A stretch of DNA of 64,000 nucleotides from Rhabdophis nuchalis (GCA_039707465.1 CM077644.1:94841375-94905374), one strand, 5' to 3'; numbered from the stretch's first letter, positions 45,613 to 57,002 are shown. Notes: generated from the letters alone by a model not told the origin. Numbers and translations: made by a program.

Positions 45613-45929
45613 CAGGGGTGAAATTCAGCAGGTTTTGGAGAACTGGTAGCAGAAATTTTGAGTAGTTTCGAGAACCTGGAAATACCACCTCTGGCTGGCC
45701 CCAGAGTGGGTTGGGAATGGAGATTTTGCAATAACCTTCCCACAGGAATGGAGAGGGAGTGGGGATTTTGCAGTATCCTTCCCCTGGAGTAGGGTGGAAA
45801 TGGAGATTTTGCAATAACCTTCCCACAGGAATGGAGAGGGAGTGGGGATTTTGCAGTATCCTTCCCCTGCCACGCCCATGAAGCCATGCCCACAGAATCG
45901 GTAGGAAAAAAAATTCAATTTCACCACTG
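45613..45929. mobile_element. hAT-type element with an internal tandem duplication
   Basis: Ends CAGGGGTGAAATTCAG and TCAATTTCACCACTG. A perfect 8-bp duplication GTACCATC at 45605-45612 and 45930-45937. Compared with the 235-bp relatives it is 317 bp because an internal block containing gcaataaccttcccacagga and gggattttgcagtatccttc is present twice (about 45718-45790 and 45797-45870). Confidence 0.9.
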
Positions 45930-45937
45930 GTACCATC

Positions 45938-46795
45938 CAAGATTTTTTGTTATGGCACCCATAACAGTTGGTATCACCAAGGCCAGTTTATCCCATGATG
46001 GTTTGTGAGTGTCTCAATTCATTGCCTCCTATTCTACTGTCCCCAGTTATTGCCACATCAATTATCTGCACTTTCTTCCTCTTTTTCTTCTTTATTAAAT
46101 TAGTCATATTAAATAATACATGTATGAAAAGTGTAAGGGTACTATATAGCAATAACATTTCTTCCGCCTGAAAATTGGGCAGAATCAAACCTGGCCATGC
46201 TTTGCTATAATATAAGGAAGAGTTCCAATATATTATCTGTGAAACAGAATGACTCCTGAAGTGATCTCTGCAGCGTATACAGGTCAAACATTTCCTACAT
46301 TGAAGAAATGTAGACAAAGCTTTCTTGTAGACAAAGCCCAGCATGAAACTCAGCCACACTCCTGGGTGGCTGAACAACAGAGAGCACTAGGCACGGCAAG
46401 CCTACAACACTCACACACACAACATTATCTCCCACAGATACGTTTGTGATCATCTTCACAAGACAGGCAACCCCTCACTGCAAAATGTTGATGCAGGCAC
46501 AATCCCTGGATTCGGCCTTGCACTGGAACTTCCCCCCCCCCCCAAGACCTTTCCAGAAATTCCCAATATGTTCCATATAACTACAATAGGATTTTTCTCT
46601 CCCTGAGTCTGTAGAAGAAGAAAAACAACAGCAAACATATGATGCAGAAGTTGGGTGATGTGAGTCTCGGCTCCCTCAGGACTCTACTGGTTGTTGAGCC
46701 TGTTGCCAATTTTTCAACTCCCCCAAAAAACCTTCTGAAGTAGTCTGTTGTGTGAAAAAAAAAAGTTGTCCCTGTGGATTTTACTCTGCTAGTCA
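45938..46795. other. no recognisable feature
   Basis: Unassigned sequence with a C run at 46531-46541. No coding or repeat signal. Confidence 0.35.
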
Positions 46796-46803
46796 TTGCC
46801 GAC

Positions 46804-48051
46804 CAGGGGTGGGCTTCAAAAATTTCAGCAACAGGTTCTCTACCCAGTTGCTGGGTGGGCGTGGCCTAGTTGGTCATGCCCATTGGCCCCCGCGGAAAGG
46901 GCTCGCAACTTGGCCGTCCTCCTGGATTCACGGCTGTCCTTGGACGACCATGTGACGGCCGTGGCCAGGGGGGCCTTCTATCAGGTTTACCTGATACACC
47001 AGTTGCGTAACTTTCTAGATCGGGATGCCCTACTCACGGTCACTCAAGCCCTCGTTATTTCCCACCTGGACTACTGTAACGCCCTCTACATGGGGCTCCC
47101 CTTGAGGTGCACCCAGAGACTACAGCTAGTGCAGAATGCGGCTGCGCGGGGGATTTTGGGAGTTTCTCGTTACTCCCATGTAACACCTCTCCTGCGTGAG
47201 CTGCACTGGCTGCCTGTGGTCTTCCGGGTGCGCTTCAAGGTGCTAGTCACCATCTTCAAAGCGCTCCATGGCACGGGTCCTGGTTACTTGAGAGATCGCC
47301 TCCTACCACATACCTCCCTTCGACCTGTCTGCTCCCACAGAGTGGGCCTCCTCAGGGTGCCGTCAGCAGGTCAATGCCGGCTGGCGGCTCCCAGGGGAAG
47401 AGCCTTCTCTGTGGCGGATCCGGCACTCTGGAATGACCTTCCCCCCGATATCCGTATCATCACAGACCTACGCCTCTTCCGTCGGATGTTAAAAGCACAT
47501 TTCTTTCATCTAGCCGGCCTGACATAGACTAAGGGAATAATTTTAAATTTTGATATTTATTGGTTTAAATTTTATTTATCTAAATTTTAGCACAGATTTA
47601 ATAATTTAATTGTCTTTTATATTTTGTATGTATTGTTGGGTTTTTATCTTTCTGTGCACCGCCCTAAGTCCCTTTTAGGTGAAATAGGGCGGTATATAAA
47701 TCGAAAAAACTAAACTAAACTAACTAAACTAGTTGGCCTCCTGCACCATGGCAGAGGGGCCGTTTTCGCCTTCCCCAGGCTCTGGAGGCTTTCCTCAAGC
47801 CTCTGGGAGGGCAAAAACTGCCTAACCTGGGCTCTGGAGGCCCTCTTCCAGAGCTTCCAGAACTTGTGTTTTTCCCCCTCCCCAAGCTTCCGCGTGGGTC
47901 CTGCATTTATTCGCATCCAAAATGGCCATGTGGAGACTCCTGGGAGGGAAGGGGAGGGGCAGAGTGGGCAGTGCCAGCCAGGGGTGGGATTTGGAGATTC
48001 TCCAAACCAGCCATAATGCTAGCTACAGGTTCTCATAGCAGCCCACCCCTG
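46804..48051. mobile_element. hAT-type element interrupted by an L2 insertion
   Basis: Ends CAGGGGTGGGCTTC and GCCCACCCCTG, with a perfect 8-bp duplication TTGCCGAC at 46796-46803 and 48052-48059. Without the L2 (46874-47728) and its duplicated 8 bp, the element is about 385 bp, similar in layout to 7213-7765. Confidence 0.9.
46874..47728 (+). mobile_element. L2 LINE 3' part inserted in a hAT element
   Basis: The insertion duplicated CTAGTTGG (46866-46873 and 47729-47736). An open frame to 47527 encodes the last ~215 residues of L2 ORF2: RNLAVLLDSRLSLDDHV, LDYCNALYMGLPLRC, LRELHWLPVVFRVRFK and ALWNDLPPDIRI. The reverse-transcriptase catalytic part is absent because of 5' truncation. The 3' UTR contains gcaccgccctaagtcccttt and ends in aaactaaactaactaaa. 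A frame ATG at 46796 lies in the hAT flank and is not a real start. Confidence 0.88.
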
Positions 48052-48056
48052 TTGCC

Positions 48057-48132
48057 GACTATAGGGTCAGTGCTCATCTCAATTGAGCCAGCGCTGTCCA
48101 AAGAAAATTTCATGATCATGTGGCTAGCATGA
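48057..48132 (-). mobile_element. Sauria-type SINE fragment
   Basis: gtgctcatctcaattgagcc, then agcgctgtccaaag and atgatcatgtggctagcatgac, match the central part of the minus-strand SINE at 49723. Only about 75 bp remain. Confidence 0.55.
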
Positions 48133-48641
48133 CATTTGTTGTGGGAACAGTTAATTCCTAGCAAAATACTTCTGGGAGAAACGTTAGAAGGGACATAAGT
48201 AGACAAGAAAGCAGAGAAAGATTCTGTGCAGAAACAGTTATTACATAGCATATTAGCAAAGAAGTAGGAGGGATGGTTGCTTTATAAAATATGCTAAGTT
48301 TCATTCCCATGTGTTTCTCCATGTATCTTTTGATATGTGTGGGCATATAGCCATATCTATGCTTGCATGGATAGTGAGTGAGTAAAAAGACACAGAAGAT
48401 CTCATTCATCAATGGTAGAAAGGAAAATGTAACTGCTACATCCTTAGGATCACTTGCATTCATATTTTCCTTTGAAACCTAACATTTTTACACACTTCTT
48501 TTAAAATATCTCTCTTTTGGCTTCTGGAGGAGAAGCATCTTAATGTAGGGAAACATCTAACTCTCATAAGGGTCCAACGCACTACTATCTGATCCCTACT
48601 GGAGGATATGCTTGAATCATGAAAGTTGCAAAATGTGCTAA
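48133..48641. other. no recognisable feature
   Basis: Unassigned sequence. Confidence 0.35.
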
Positions 48642-48643
48642 TA

Positions 48644-49032
48644 CAGGTTGTCCTTGGCTTATTGATCACAATTGAGACCAATATTTCCATTGCTAAACAA
48701 GATAGTTCTTAAGTTAGTTTTGCCCTGTTTTATTATCTTCCTTGCCACAGTTGTTAAATAAATCACTGTAAATCATTAACACAATTATTAAGTGAATTTG
48801 GCTTCCCCATTGACTTCACTTGTCAGAAGGTCACAGAAGATGATCACACAACCTCAGGACACTGCAACCATCATAAATATATGCTAGTTGTACCAAGCCA
48901 TATTTTGATTATGTGGCCATGGGGTACACAGCAATGGCCATAAGTGTGAAAATGATCATAAGTCATTTTTTTCAGTGCTGCTATAACTTCGAACGATCAC
49001 TAAACGAACGGTTGTAAGTCAAAAACTACCTG
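48644..49032. mobile_element. TA-flanked MITE, CAGGTWGTCCTYGRCTTA family
   Basis: Left end CAGGTTGTCCTTGGCTTATT and right end complementary (gttgtaagtcaaaaactacctg). TA at 48642-48643 and 49033-49034. The terminus resembles those of Tigger/pogo-type elements of the Tc1/mariner superfamily. It is non-coding. A sister copy is at 50443. Confidence 0.65.
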
Positions 49033-49140
49033 TAGTGCCACTGGGAATACTACATGAGAAAAAAGTGACACAGCAAATGGTTCAATGAACAAACTTTTGC
49101 ACTGCTCACAATTCTGGAGGCATCCTCTTCAAGAGGAAAG

Positions 49141-49376
49141 CCAAGGTGGCACAGTGCTTAAAGTGCAGTACTCCAGGCTACTTCAGCTGACTGCCAACTG
49201 CAGTTTGGCAGTTCAAATCTCACTGGCTCAAGGTTGACTCAGCCTTCCATCCTTTCGAGGTGAGTAAAATGAGGACGCAGATTGTTGGGGGCATTATGCT
49301 GACTCTGTTTGTTAGAGAGGGCTGTAAAAGCACTATGAGTCAGTATATAAGTCTAAGTGCTATTGCTGTTGTTATT
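49141..49376 (+). mobile_element. tRNA-derived SINE with L2-like tail
   Basis: Head aaggtggcacagtgcttaaa and gttcaaatctcactgg (B-box-like), body ggttgactcagccttccatc, then aaaatgaggacgcagattgt and a tail tctaagtgctattgctgttg. It is the only plus-strand copy and shows the module order directly. Confidence 0.8.
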
Positions 49377-49722
49377 CAAGAGAGCAGTTTCTTTGGATTT
49401 TAAAAACAAAGGCTGGAAATCCAGTGTTTTTAGCTCGGAAAGCCCAATCAATGTGTCAAACAACCATCTTTCCCTTTTCAGACCTCCCAAACTCAAGACT
49501 GAGTTCACGTCCACCCAACTTGTGAGATCTTGTGGGAGATCCAGCTATCATAAGAGAAGCAAAGGACTTGTGGCAACTAGAAGGATACCCTGGAAAAAGT
49601 CAGTGAGTTACTTTGACTAATTGGTTGTGCATGTGGTGTCTGTGAGCTTGTTGGAGAGTTCATTGGAAAATCACACAAGAAATCTCCCTTCAATGACACA
49701 CACAAACACACACGCTATATGT

Positions 49723-50066
49723 TAAAGGTTCCCCCACACATGCATGCTAGTCGTTTCTGGCTCTAGGGGACGGTGCTCATCTCCATTTCAAAGCCAAATA
49801 GCCAGCATTGTCCAAAGGCATCTCCGTGATCATGTGGCCAGCATGACTAAATGCCGAAGGCACACAGAGCACTGTTATCTTCCCACCAAAGTGGTCCCTA
49901 TTTTTCTACTTGCATTTTTTACATGCTTTCAATCTGCTAGGTTGGCACAAGTAAACTAAGGCAAGTAACGGGAGCTCACTCCGTTACGCGGTGCTAGGGA
50001 TTCAAACCGCCGAACTGATGACCTTCTGATCGACAAGCTCAGCATCTTAGCCACAGCATTCCTGTT
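49723..50066 (-). mobile_element. Sauria-type SINE, nearly full length
   Basis: Starts with the complement of the Bov-B-like end (taaaggttcccccacacatg, tgctagtcgtttctggctct). Continues with ctcatctccatttcaaagcc and agtggtccctatttttctac, and ends with the tRNA-derived head (tgatcgacaagctcagcatc). It aligns with the plus-strand copy at 30865 along its length. Confidence 0.8.
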
Positions 50067-50442
50067 AAATACCTAACTCTGGATAAATGACCTCTAATTC
50101 CCCTCCCCAAAGAAAACCTCACAAGATCCTGTAACCAGACAAAGTTATCATAACATTATCCACTACAAAACAAAAATCTGAAGCACCATGTAACATATTC
50201 ACAAACAAGGCTTATTTTCTTTGGGATTTCCTCGTGTCTGGGGGGAAAGCCTGCTTTTAACAGGCTCCTCCTGGAAGACCAACATTTTCTGGGCCCTCTG
50301 ATGCAGAGGAGAGGCTGTTCCGAGATCCTCTTTGGTGTCAAATGAGAAGACCACTGCATTTGCAAATGAAAAAAAATGAGCAGGGAGGTGGAAAACAAAC
50401 CAGTAATAGTGGCATTCAAGTTCACTAGTCATCACTCCTATA

Positions 50443-50779
50443 CAGGTAGCCCTTGACATACAGACATTTGTTTAGTGACTCTTCAAAGGCACAGCATTCC
50501 CATGTTTGTGTGATTGAAATTAGGGCACTAGGCAAATATATATGATGGTTGCAGGATCCCAGGGTCATGTGATCACCATTTGCGACACTCCCCTGCAGCT
50601 TCTGAAAAGCGAAGCCATTGGGGTTAAGCCAGGTTTAGATTTAAGGACTCCATGGTTCACTTAACTGCAGTGATTCACTTGTTAGCAAAAAAGGTCATAG
50701 GTCATAAACTCGGGCACAACTCATTGAACAGCTGCATTGTTGAGCAACAGACTTGTGATCATAACTCAAAGATTACCTA
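50443..50779. mobile_element. TA-flanked MITE, CAGGTAGYCCTYGACTTA family
   Basis: Left end CAGGTAGCCCTTGACATACA, right end gatcataactcaaagattaccta, TA at 50441-50442 and 50780-50781. Interior contains tttagtgactcttcaaag and gggtcatgtgatcacc, shared with 48644 and the scrap at 60691. Confidence 0.65.
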
Positions 50780-50781
50780 TA

Positions 50782-51482
50782 GCTTCCCACTGTCACCGGA
50801 TCCCTTAACTAGTGTTCAACTGGCTTCCCTTTTACATTGCCCAAATGGAAGAGAGGGCTGGTGGGAGCAGAATAAGAGAGCCCATGTGCTTGGCTATCCT
50901 CAAACGAGGCCTGCATAATGCACTAGGTTGCCACTTAGCACGCCTGGCATCTTTATTGACATGAAGATTTATCAGTGCCATGTCCCAAAATAAGTCTCTG
51001 AATACTCGCTTGCTTGCTTGCTGATACTGCGGTAGAATTCATTACACCCGTACTTCCAGAAGCTTCGTCAAATGGGCCGGCTAGTCATGGGAGAATTTTG
51101 AAAACAATGCTCTCTTTTAGACCTTACCCAGTGGTAATATATACACCGAGCTTCAATCTCAACCATTATCGCACACTGTCTCTCTCTCTCTCCCCCACAC
51201 ACACACACCTTTTATAATAATCCATTAAATGCTTTCAACTATGGAGAAAGAATGGCAACCTGTAGATCTGAATGGTGCCCAGATGACCTATAAAATACAT
51301 ACTGCTTTGCTGCCTGAGTTGTTACAGCTCTCATCTCTAATGGATGGTATTGTTATTTTACCATCTAGACAACCACACACATCAATTATGTATCTTTCTA
51401 TGCTGTGATTCTTTTCCCCCCTAAATATCTTTTTTTTTTAAAATGAGGGAGATAAGGTTTCAACTCTGAATTCTGCTTTTAA
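50782..51482. other. no recognisable feature
   Basis: Unassigned sequence with short CTTG, CT and CA tracts at 51007-51020 and 51180-51208. Confidence 0.35.
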
Positions 51483-51910
51483 CAGAATAACAGAGTTGGA
51501 AGGGACCTTAGAAGGCTTGTAGTCCAACCCCCTGCTCAAGCAGGAAACCCTATAAACCCTATAGGAAACCCTATAACAGTGTTATAGGAAACCCTATAAC
51601 TGTGATGGTGAACCTTTTAGGCACAGAGTGCCCAAATTGGAAGGCACTCATGCCAGAGCACCCGACAATCAGCTGGCCGGCGTGCATGTGCATGTTGAAA
51701 ACCCAAAGACCAGCTGGCGGAACTGGGGTGACGATACACGTGCCCACAGAGGTGTCTCTGTGTGCCACCTCTGGCACATGTGCAATAGGTTCGCCATCAC
51801 GGTCCTACACTATTTCAGACAAATGGTTGTCCAATCTCTTCCTAAAAACCTCAAGTATTGGAACACCCATCCTTAAGAATGAAGGATTCTTAAATTCTTC
51901 CCAAACATGT
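51483..51910 (-). mobile_element. CR1 LINE 3' UTR, split by a hAT element
   Basis: gaataacagagttggaaggg then gtccaaccccctgctcaagc is the well-known CR1 3' region in amniotes, here in minus orientation. After the hAT insertion it resumes at 51808 with cagacaaatggttgtccaat and cctaaaaacctcaag. Between 51546 and 51600 a ggaaaccctata unit is repeated about four times. Confidence 0.75.
51599..51803. mobile_element. hAT-type element inside CR1
   Basis: Ends tgtgatggtgaacc and ggttcgccatcacgg. The left border is blurred by the ggaaaccctata repeats, so the target duplication cannot be read cleanly. Interior cagctggccggcgtgcatgt is family-typical. Confidence 0.7.
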
Positions 51911-51996
51911 AGAATTCTTTAATTCTACGTGTTTGGGAAACAGCATTTGAGTCTTGTATTTAAGAAGGATTTGTTATTTCATGGCAAATTCTAGAC

Positions 51997-52546
51997 CAGT
52001 GATGGCGAACCTATGGCATGCATGCCACAGGTGGCATGCAGTGCCATTTGGCAGGGCACCTGAGGCATTGCCCTCTCAGCTGGCCAGTGCACATGCGCGC
52101 GCTGGCCAGCTGATTCAGCCATTTTTAAAGCCATTTTTCACACTCCCCAGGCTTTATAGGAGCCCGGGAGGGAGAAAACAGCCCCCCACCCCACCCCCAC
52201 GGAGGCTTCAGGAGCTTCCCTAAAGGCTCTGGAGGACTAAAAATGATGCTATAAGGAAGTCTGGTTTGCTCATAGCACCGTTTTTAGGCCTCTGGAGCCT
52301 TCAGGGAAGCTCCGGAAGCCTCCAGGGGAGGGGGGCCTGTTTTCGCCCTCCCCAGGCTCCTATAAAGCCTCTAGAGCCTGGGGAGGGCGAAAAAAGCATG
52401 TAAAAAATGGGGGGGAGCGCCTGTCATGAGCGCATGCTCACTGAAGGGGCGCGCATTGCATTATGGGCGCGGTACGCCAGCGCACGACCACCCTGCGCTC
52501 CCCCCACCCTTATGGCACGCGAGCCTAAAAAGGTTTGCCATCATTA
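51997..52546. mobile_element. hAT-type non-autonomous element, CAGTGATGGCGAACC family
   Basis: Left end CAGTGATGGCGAACC, right end aggtttgccatcatta. Perfect 8-bp duplication TTCTAGAC at 51989-51996 and 52547-52554. Its middle is itself an inverted repeat (aggctttataggagcc against the complement near 52350). Confidence 0.88.
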
Positions 52547-52776
52547 TTCTAGACCATGATAAATTTTTCAATCTCTAAGAAGATGAAGCCATTCCTTCCA
52601 AGTCTCACTTGGAATAAAATGGCTGAAGGTGCCACATCTGGACTAGGTATCTTTTTTTTTTTTGCATTTGCATGGTTTGTTGGGGTAAAGCAAACCACTT
52701 TATAATACTTATCAAACTAAATTTGGGGTTACAATCCTGTTATGTACTGTGATTTCTTCAAAATCATGGCCTATAG

Positions 52777-52911
52777 CAGGGGTGTCAAACCTGCATCGTC
52801 ATATTGTCATCACGTGATGTCTCGTGACTTTTTCCCCCTTTGCTAAAATGGGGGTGGGCATGGTCAGCATGTGACAAATCTGGCCCACGAGCTGCGAGTT
52901 AGACACCCCTG
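52777..52911. mobile_element. hAT-type short element, CAGGGGTGTCAAA family
   Basis: Ends CAGGGGTGTCAAACC and GTTAGACACCCCTG. Flanks GCCTATAG (52769-52776) and GCCTACAG (52912-52919). Confidence 0.85.
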
Positions 52912-52919
52912 GCCTACAG

Positions 52920-53752
52920 GGTGAGGATCCAACAACCTGGAGCAAACACAGTTCATCTCAGTTATTTATAATGCAGTCTCCCCACCGTTTTTCTCTTATA
53001 CTTCCACAATATAAGAGAAAATGAGGAAGACGAGACTATTTTGAAAAAACAATCAAACAGAAAAGACAGACTGGTGTCATAATTAACATTTTGGTAAATA
53101 TTTTTTGAGGTGAATTTTTAAAATAAAATATTGTATACTGTTTTAATAATAGTAAAAAGTTAAATCATACAGAATCAACTATTTCCCTAATGTTGAAGCC
53201 TGGTTTATGCATCTTTCTCTAATATACAGGTATATGTGTTTATATGCATTCTGTAGCATTCTTTCTTTATGAAAATTTATCCTTTTCTTCATGTCCTCGG
53301 TGCAATCCTTCAATACGTTTTTCTAATGTGTTATTTTTTTCCAGCTCTTTTTAAAATGTAAATATCCCTAACATACTCTTAAAAATAATACAATAACTCC
53401 CACCATGTAGGATTATTATAATCTACCATTCAAAAATACAATTTGGGGGTGCATCTTAGATCAAAGGAGATGGATGCTAATCCATTCTTTACAGTGCTAC
53501 TCCTTGTGCTGGGGAAACAGTTATTTTATCAGACTGAGTAATTCAACATCAAAATAGGAGTTTTGGACTCTGTTTTGATCACCTGAGACATGCCCTATAG
53601 TTCTTATAAACCTTAATAATAAAATGTAACTAGAACAAATATCGGAATAGAAGTTCTTTCTTCTGGTAAAATGCCAGGACCTATACACTTGCCAGAGTCC
53701 CTGACCTTATAGCTTTTTGCAGCAAAAAGTATCAGATTCTATCTCTGTGATG
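52920..53752. other. no recognisable feature
   Basis: AT-rich unassigned sequence. Confidence 0.35.
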
Positions 53753-53760
53753 TTTTAAAG

Positions 53761-53885
53761 CAGAATTTCTTTGAAGATGTGTGGACTTCAATTCCCAGAA
53801 TTCCTCTGCCAGCAAGTAAGCTGGCTGGAGAATTCTGGGAGTTGAAGTCCATGCAACTTCAAATTGCCAAGGTTGAAAAATATTG
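53761..53885. mobile_element. hAT-type hairpin MITE
   Basis: The hairpin starts cagaatttctttgaagatgt and ends ggttgaaaaatattg, with arms around aattcccagaattcctctgc and gagaattctgggagttgaag. Flanks TTTTAAAG and CTTTAAAG match at seven of eight. Confidence 0.75.
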
Positions 53886-53893
53886 CTTTAAAG

Positions 53894-54000
53894 CAGGGGT
53901 CTCCAACCTTGAAAACTTTATGAGTTGTGGACTTCAATTCCCAGAATTCTTCACACAGCATGCACTGGCTGAGGAATTCTGGGAGTTGAAGTCCACAAGA
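53894..54000. mobile_element. hAT-type hairpin MITE, right end truncated
   Basis: Starts CAGGGGTCTCCAACCTTG right after the duplication of the neighbouring copy, and carries both gaattcttcacac and gaggaattctgggagttgaa arms. The right terminus is missing. Confidence 0.7.
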
Positions 54001-54028
54001 ACCAACATGTTAGTATAACATGTATCCC

Positions 54029-54030
<2 letters not shown>

Positions 54031-54082
<52 letters not shown>
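54031..54082. repeat. (GA)n microsatellite
   Basis: About 25 GA units immediately right of the truncated hairpin MITE. Confidence 0.95.
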
Positions 54083-54085
<3 letters not shown>

Positions 54086-54306
54086 CAAGGCCAGGCATTG
54101 GTTGAATACCAATGCAATATTCATGTCAAACCTACAGTAAATACTATTTTGTTAATCATTACAATCTGTCTCTCTTTGCTCTTTAAATGCATCTGTGTTT
54201 AATATTACACCCTCATTCTCCCACTCACAGAAAGATTCTTTTAGTAGTTATACCTTTTTCATGACTATGATCCACAGAAGCCTGTGTAGTAATAGGTATC
54301 TTAGCC

Positions 54307-54441
54307 CAAGGGTCTCCAACCTTTGCAACTTTAAGTCTGAAGGACTTCAGCTCCCAGAATTCTCCAGCCAGCTTTGTTGGCTGGAGAATTCTGGGAGCTG
54401 AAGTCCTTCAGACTTAAAATTGCAAAGGTTGGAGACCCCTG
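54307..54441. mobile_element. hAT-type hairpin MITE, best copy
   Basis: 135 bp of almost perfect palindrome: caagggtctccaacctttgc at the left and its complement at the right, loop near ccagctttgttggctgg. Perfect 8-bp duplication TCTTAGCC at 54299-54306 and 54442-54449. A transcript would fold into a hairpin of about 60 bp. Confidence 0.95.
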
Positions 54442-54449
54442 TCTTAGCC

Positions 54450-56107
54450 TATAAGATATTGCATATCCCTTTGAGATCCATTAAAATAGCTAATTATTTT
54501 CAAACTTCTTTTGACTGAAGAGAAGTTGCAGCCAAAAGTAGCCACCCAAATCCCTATATATTTATGCAGATGAACAAGAAGGCAATTTTAGTTCATTTTT
54601 TTAAATGTCGACACCAAACTTCCAATGAAAATTAGCAAGTATATCCTATGCTACATTTAACACATAATTTCCCACAAATTATTTTCTGAATTCCCTACTC
54701 CCTAAAGCATCGGCCCTATTGTTGCAAATTAATTAAATGGGAAAGGCCAAACCTAAACTACTGCCATCCAGGATCCACTTAAGTTTGGCAGACAATATAT
54801 ATAAATGAATGAGGGAATGAATTTTGCTGATTTCTAGGAAATAAAACTGAGTTGTAGAAGAGGCGCATGGAAATTAAAAGGTACTGTTAGTTTGAAGCTT
54901 GGGAATTCATGTCACCTACTTGAAAAGTCAAGCTTAATGAACAATAAAACTAATAAATTGTGATCACAGTGGGCTCCAGTGAATCAGTCACTCATAATAT
55001 AGGAAAATGTTTGTTTTGATCAGCTTTATTTTTTTTAAATTATCTTATAAGCAAGTCTATATACATGCAAATGCTCTTCCTATAGATATAATTTCATAAA
55101 ACAAAAGTCTCCTCTCTCTTTAGCAGTGAAATTCAAGTGGCAAGTGTGACAAGCTAAGAAAAATGAAGGCAGTTAACTTCAGCCATCCCAAGCTCATCTG
55201 AAAGCTTATGTCAGTTTCTAAATAAGCTTTTCAATTTTTTTTTCATTCAGTTTGCTGATCTATGTTGATTTACAGCATGAATAAACATGGGACATTGCAC
55301 CTTATACAGTATACTCTCAACCCACCTCTGCGTACGCATGCACACACACACAAAATAATAAAACATTTAGAGTAGATAACATCAAGCTTGATAGAGGCTG
55401 CGACTTATTATAGCAATGAAGTGCCATGTTAAACAACTCATTGGCACAGTGGCAGTAAGCTCAGGAAAGGCACTCTAAATAATTTGGTTCCATCTAAGAA
55501 AGGAGGCTTCCAAAATATATTCAACTCGATAATAAACTATAATTGGATGCAATTTGCTCTAACCAACTGCTTCACCCAGGTGGGAACGTATTTTTTTCCG
55601 TTCCAATTGCACCACTGAGCAGAGCAAAGGGGAATGTGTGAGTCTTCTTCACATGTGTATTCACATCCAATTTTCCAAGGGATGTGTGGGAGTTAAAAGC
55701 AAACTCCAATTTCCTTTAGAAGAAGTGAAGAATGGAGATGCGGAGTTTCTTTGCAAACATCATCCATTCATTCACAAATGTGCAGATGGTGCAAGCCCCA
55801 CACATCTGCAGCAGCGAGAGAGTTTTGCAAGGAATGTTGGGAAAGGAACAGGAGGAATGAAATGGTAAAGGGAGAGACCTGAAAGAGGGAGACATTGCCT
55901 TCAGAAGCAAACTTCAAGGTGGTTACCTAACAGAGCCTACAGCAAATTATTTATTTTTTTAATGGTAAGCAGATAATGAGCAGTTACAACGTAGGGCAAA
56001 TGAGCACTAGAAGAGCCCGGCTACTCTAATACTCTATTTGGTTTAAGTTGTTGATGAATCACGCAGACAAGGAAACCTGCAAGCAAATTAACTTTTGTGT
56101 CTCCCAT
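54450..56107. other. non-repetitive block, possible conserved non-coding DNA
   Basis: Repeat-poor over 1.6 kb. The segments 54660-54800 (ttgcaaattaattaaatggg) and 55380-55560 (gcaatgaagtgccatgttaa) look like unique, possibly constrained DNA. No splice-bounded coding frame was found. Confidence 0.25.
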
Positions 56108-56496
56108 CCTGGGATGGGCTTCAAAATTTTTAGCAAGGGGTTCTCTGCCCAGTTTCTGGGTGGCTGTGGCCTAGTCAACCTGCTGCACCTGGGGGGGAGG
56201 TTGTCCCCCCCCCCCCCCCGCCGGGCTCCAGAGGCTTTTCTTGAGCCTCTGGGAGGGCGAAAACAGGCTCCAGAAGGCCAGAAATGGGCCTGTTTCCAAA
56301 CTTCTGTTAGTTCCTTTTTTTCCCCTCCCTCCCCGAGCCTCTGCGCCATTGGTGGGTTTCTGCAGGCTCACACCTACTCGCGAGAGCCGGTGAAATTTAG
56401 AGAACTGGTGAGAGGGGGTTCCACCGGCGTACCTGGAAGTAAATCTGGCCCGCTGCCACCAGTGACCCAACGGGAAAGAAAGGAAAGGAAAGGAAA

Positions 56497-56561
<65 letters not shown>

Positions 56562-56592
56562 GAAGGAAGAAAGGAAGAAAGGAAAGAAAGGA

Positions 56593-56648
<56 letters not shown>

Positions 56649-57002
56649 ATTTATCATCACAATTGAGTCCACAATTTTGGTTGCTAAGCAAGAGCCTTGT
56701 TAAATGAGTTTCACCACATTTTAAAAGGTGGCCACTCCCACCCTGTCACATGACTGCCAAGCCACGCCCACAAAATAGGCCAAACCTACAGAGTAGGTTC
56801 TAAAAAAATTTGAAACCCACCACTGCTCTGCGCACCCCTTGCACTTACCTGCATCCAAAACGGGACATGTGGGGACTTCTGGGAGGGGAGGGGTGGTGTG
56901 GGTGAGGCCAGCCAGGAGTGGGATTTGGGGATTCTCCGAACTGCACAGAATCTTAGCTAGAGGTTCTCCCAAACCCCTGCAAACTCCCATCAGCCCACCC
57001 CT
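56108..57002. mobile_element. hAT-type element interrupted by another hAT element
   Basis: Left part cctgggatgggcttcaaaat to 56346 and right part 56834 to gcccacccctt match the CAGGGGTGGGCTTC family seen at 46804. The outer target duplication is not readable. A C run lies at 56205-56219. Confidence 0.7.
56347..56825 (+). mobile_element. hAT-type element with a long GAAA/GGAA interior
   Basis: Ends CATTGGTGGGTTTC and GAAACCCACCACTG. Perfect 8-bp duplication CTCTGCGC at 56339-56346 and 56826-56833. Purine repeat at about 56475-56649. Same family and orientation as 23788-24206, here nested in another hAT element. Confidence 0.92.

Noticed and set aside
49141..50066. tRNA-like A and B box sequences suggesting tRNA genes
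   Set aside because: They belong to tRNA-derived SINE heads. The cloverleaf cannot be completed and SINE bodies follow directly.
56048..56707. A 219-codon frame with a Lys/Glu-rich C-terminus
   Set aside because: It spans two nested hAT elements and a GAAA repeat. The charged tail is the microsatellite.
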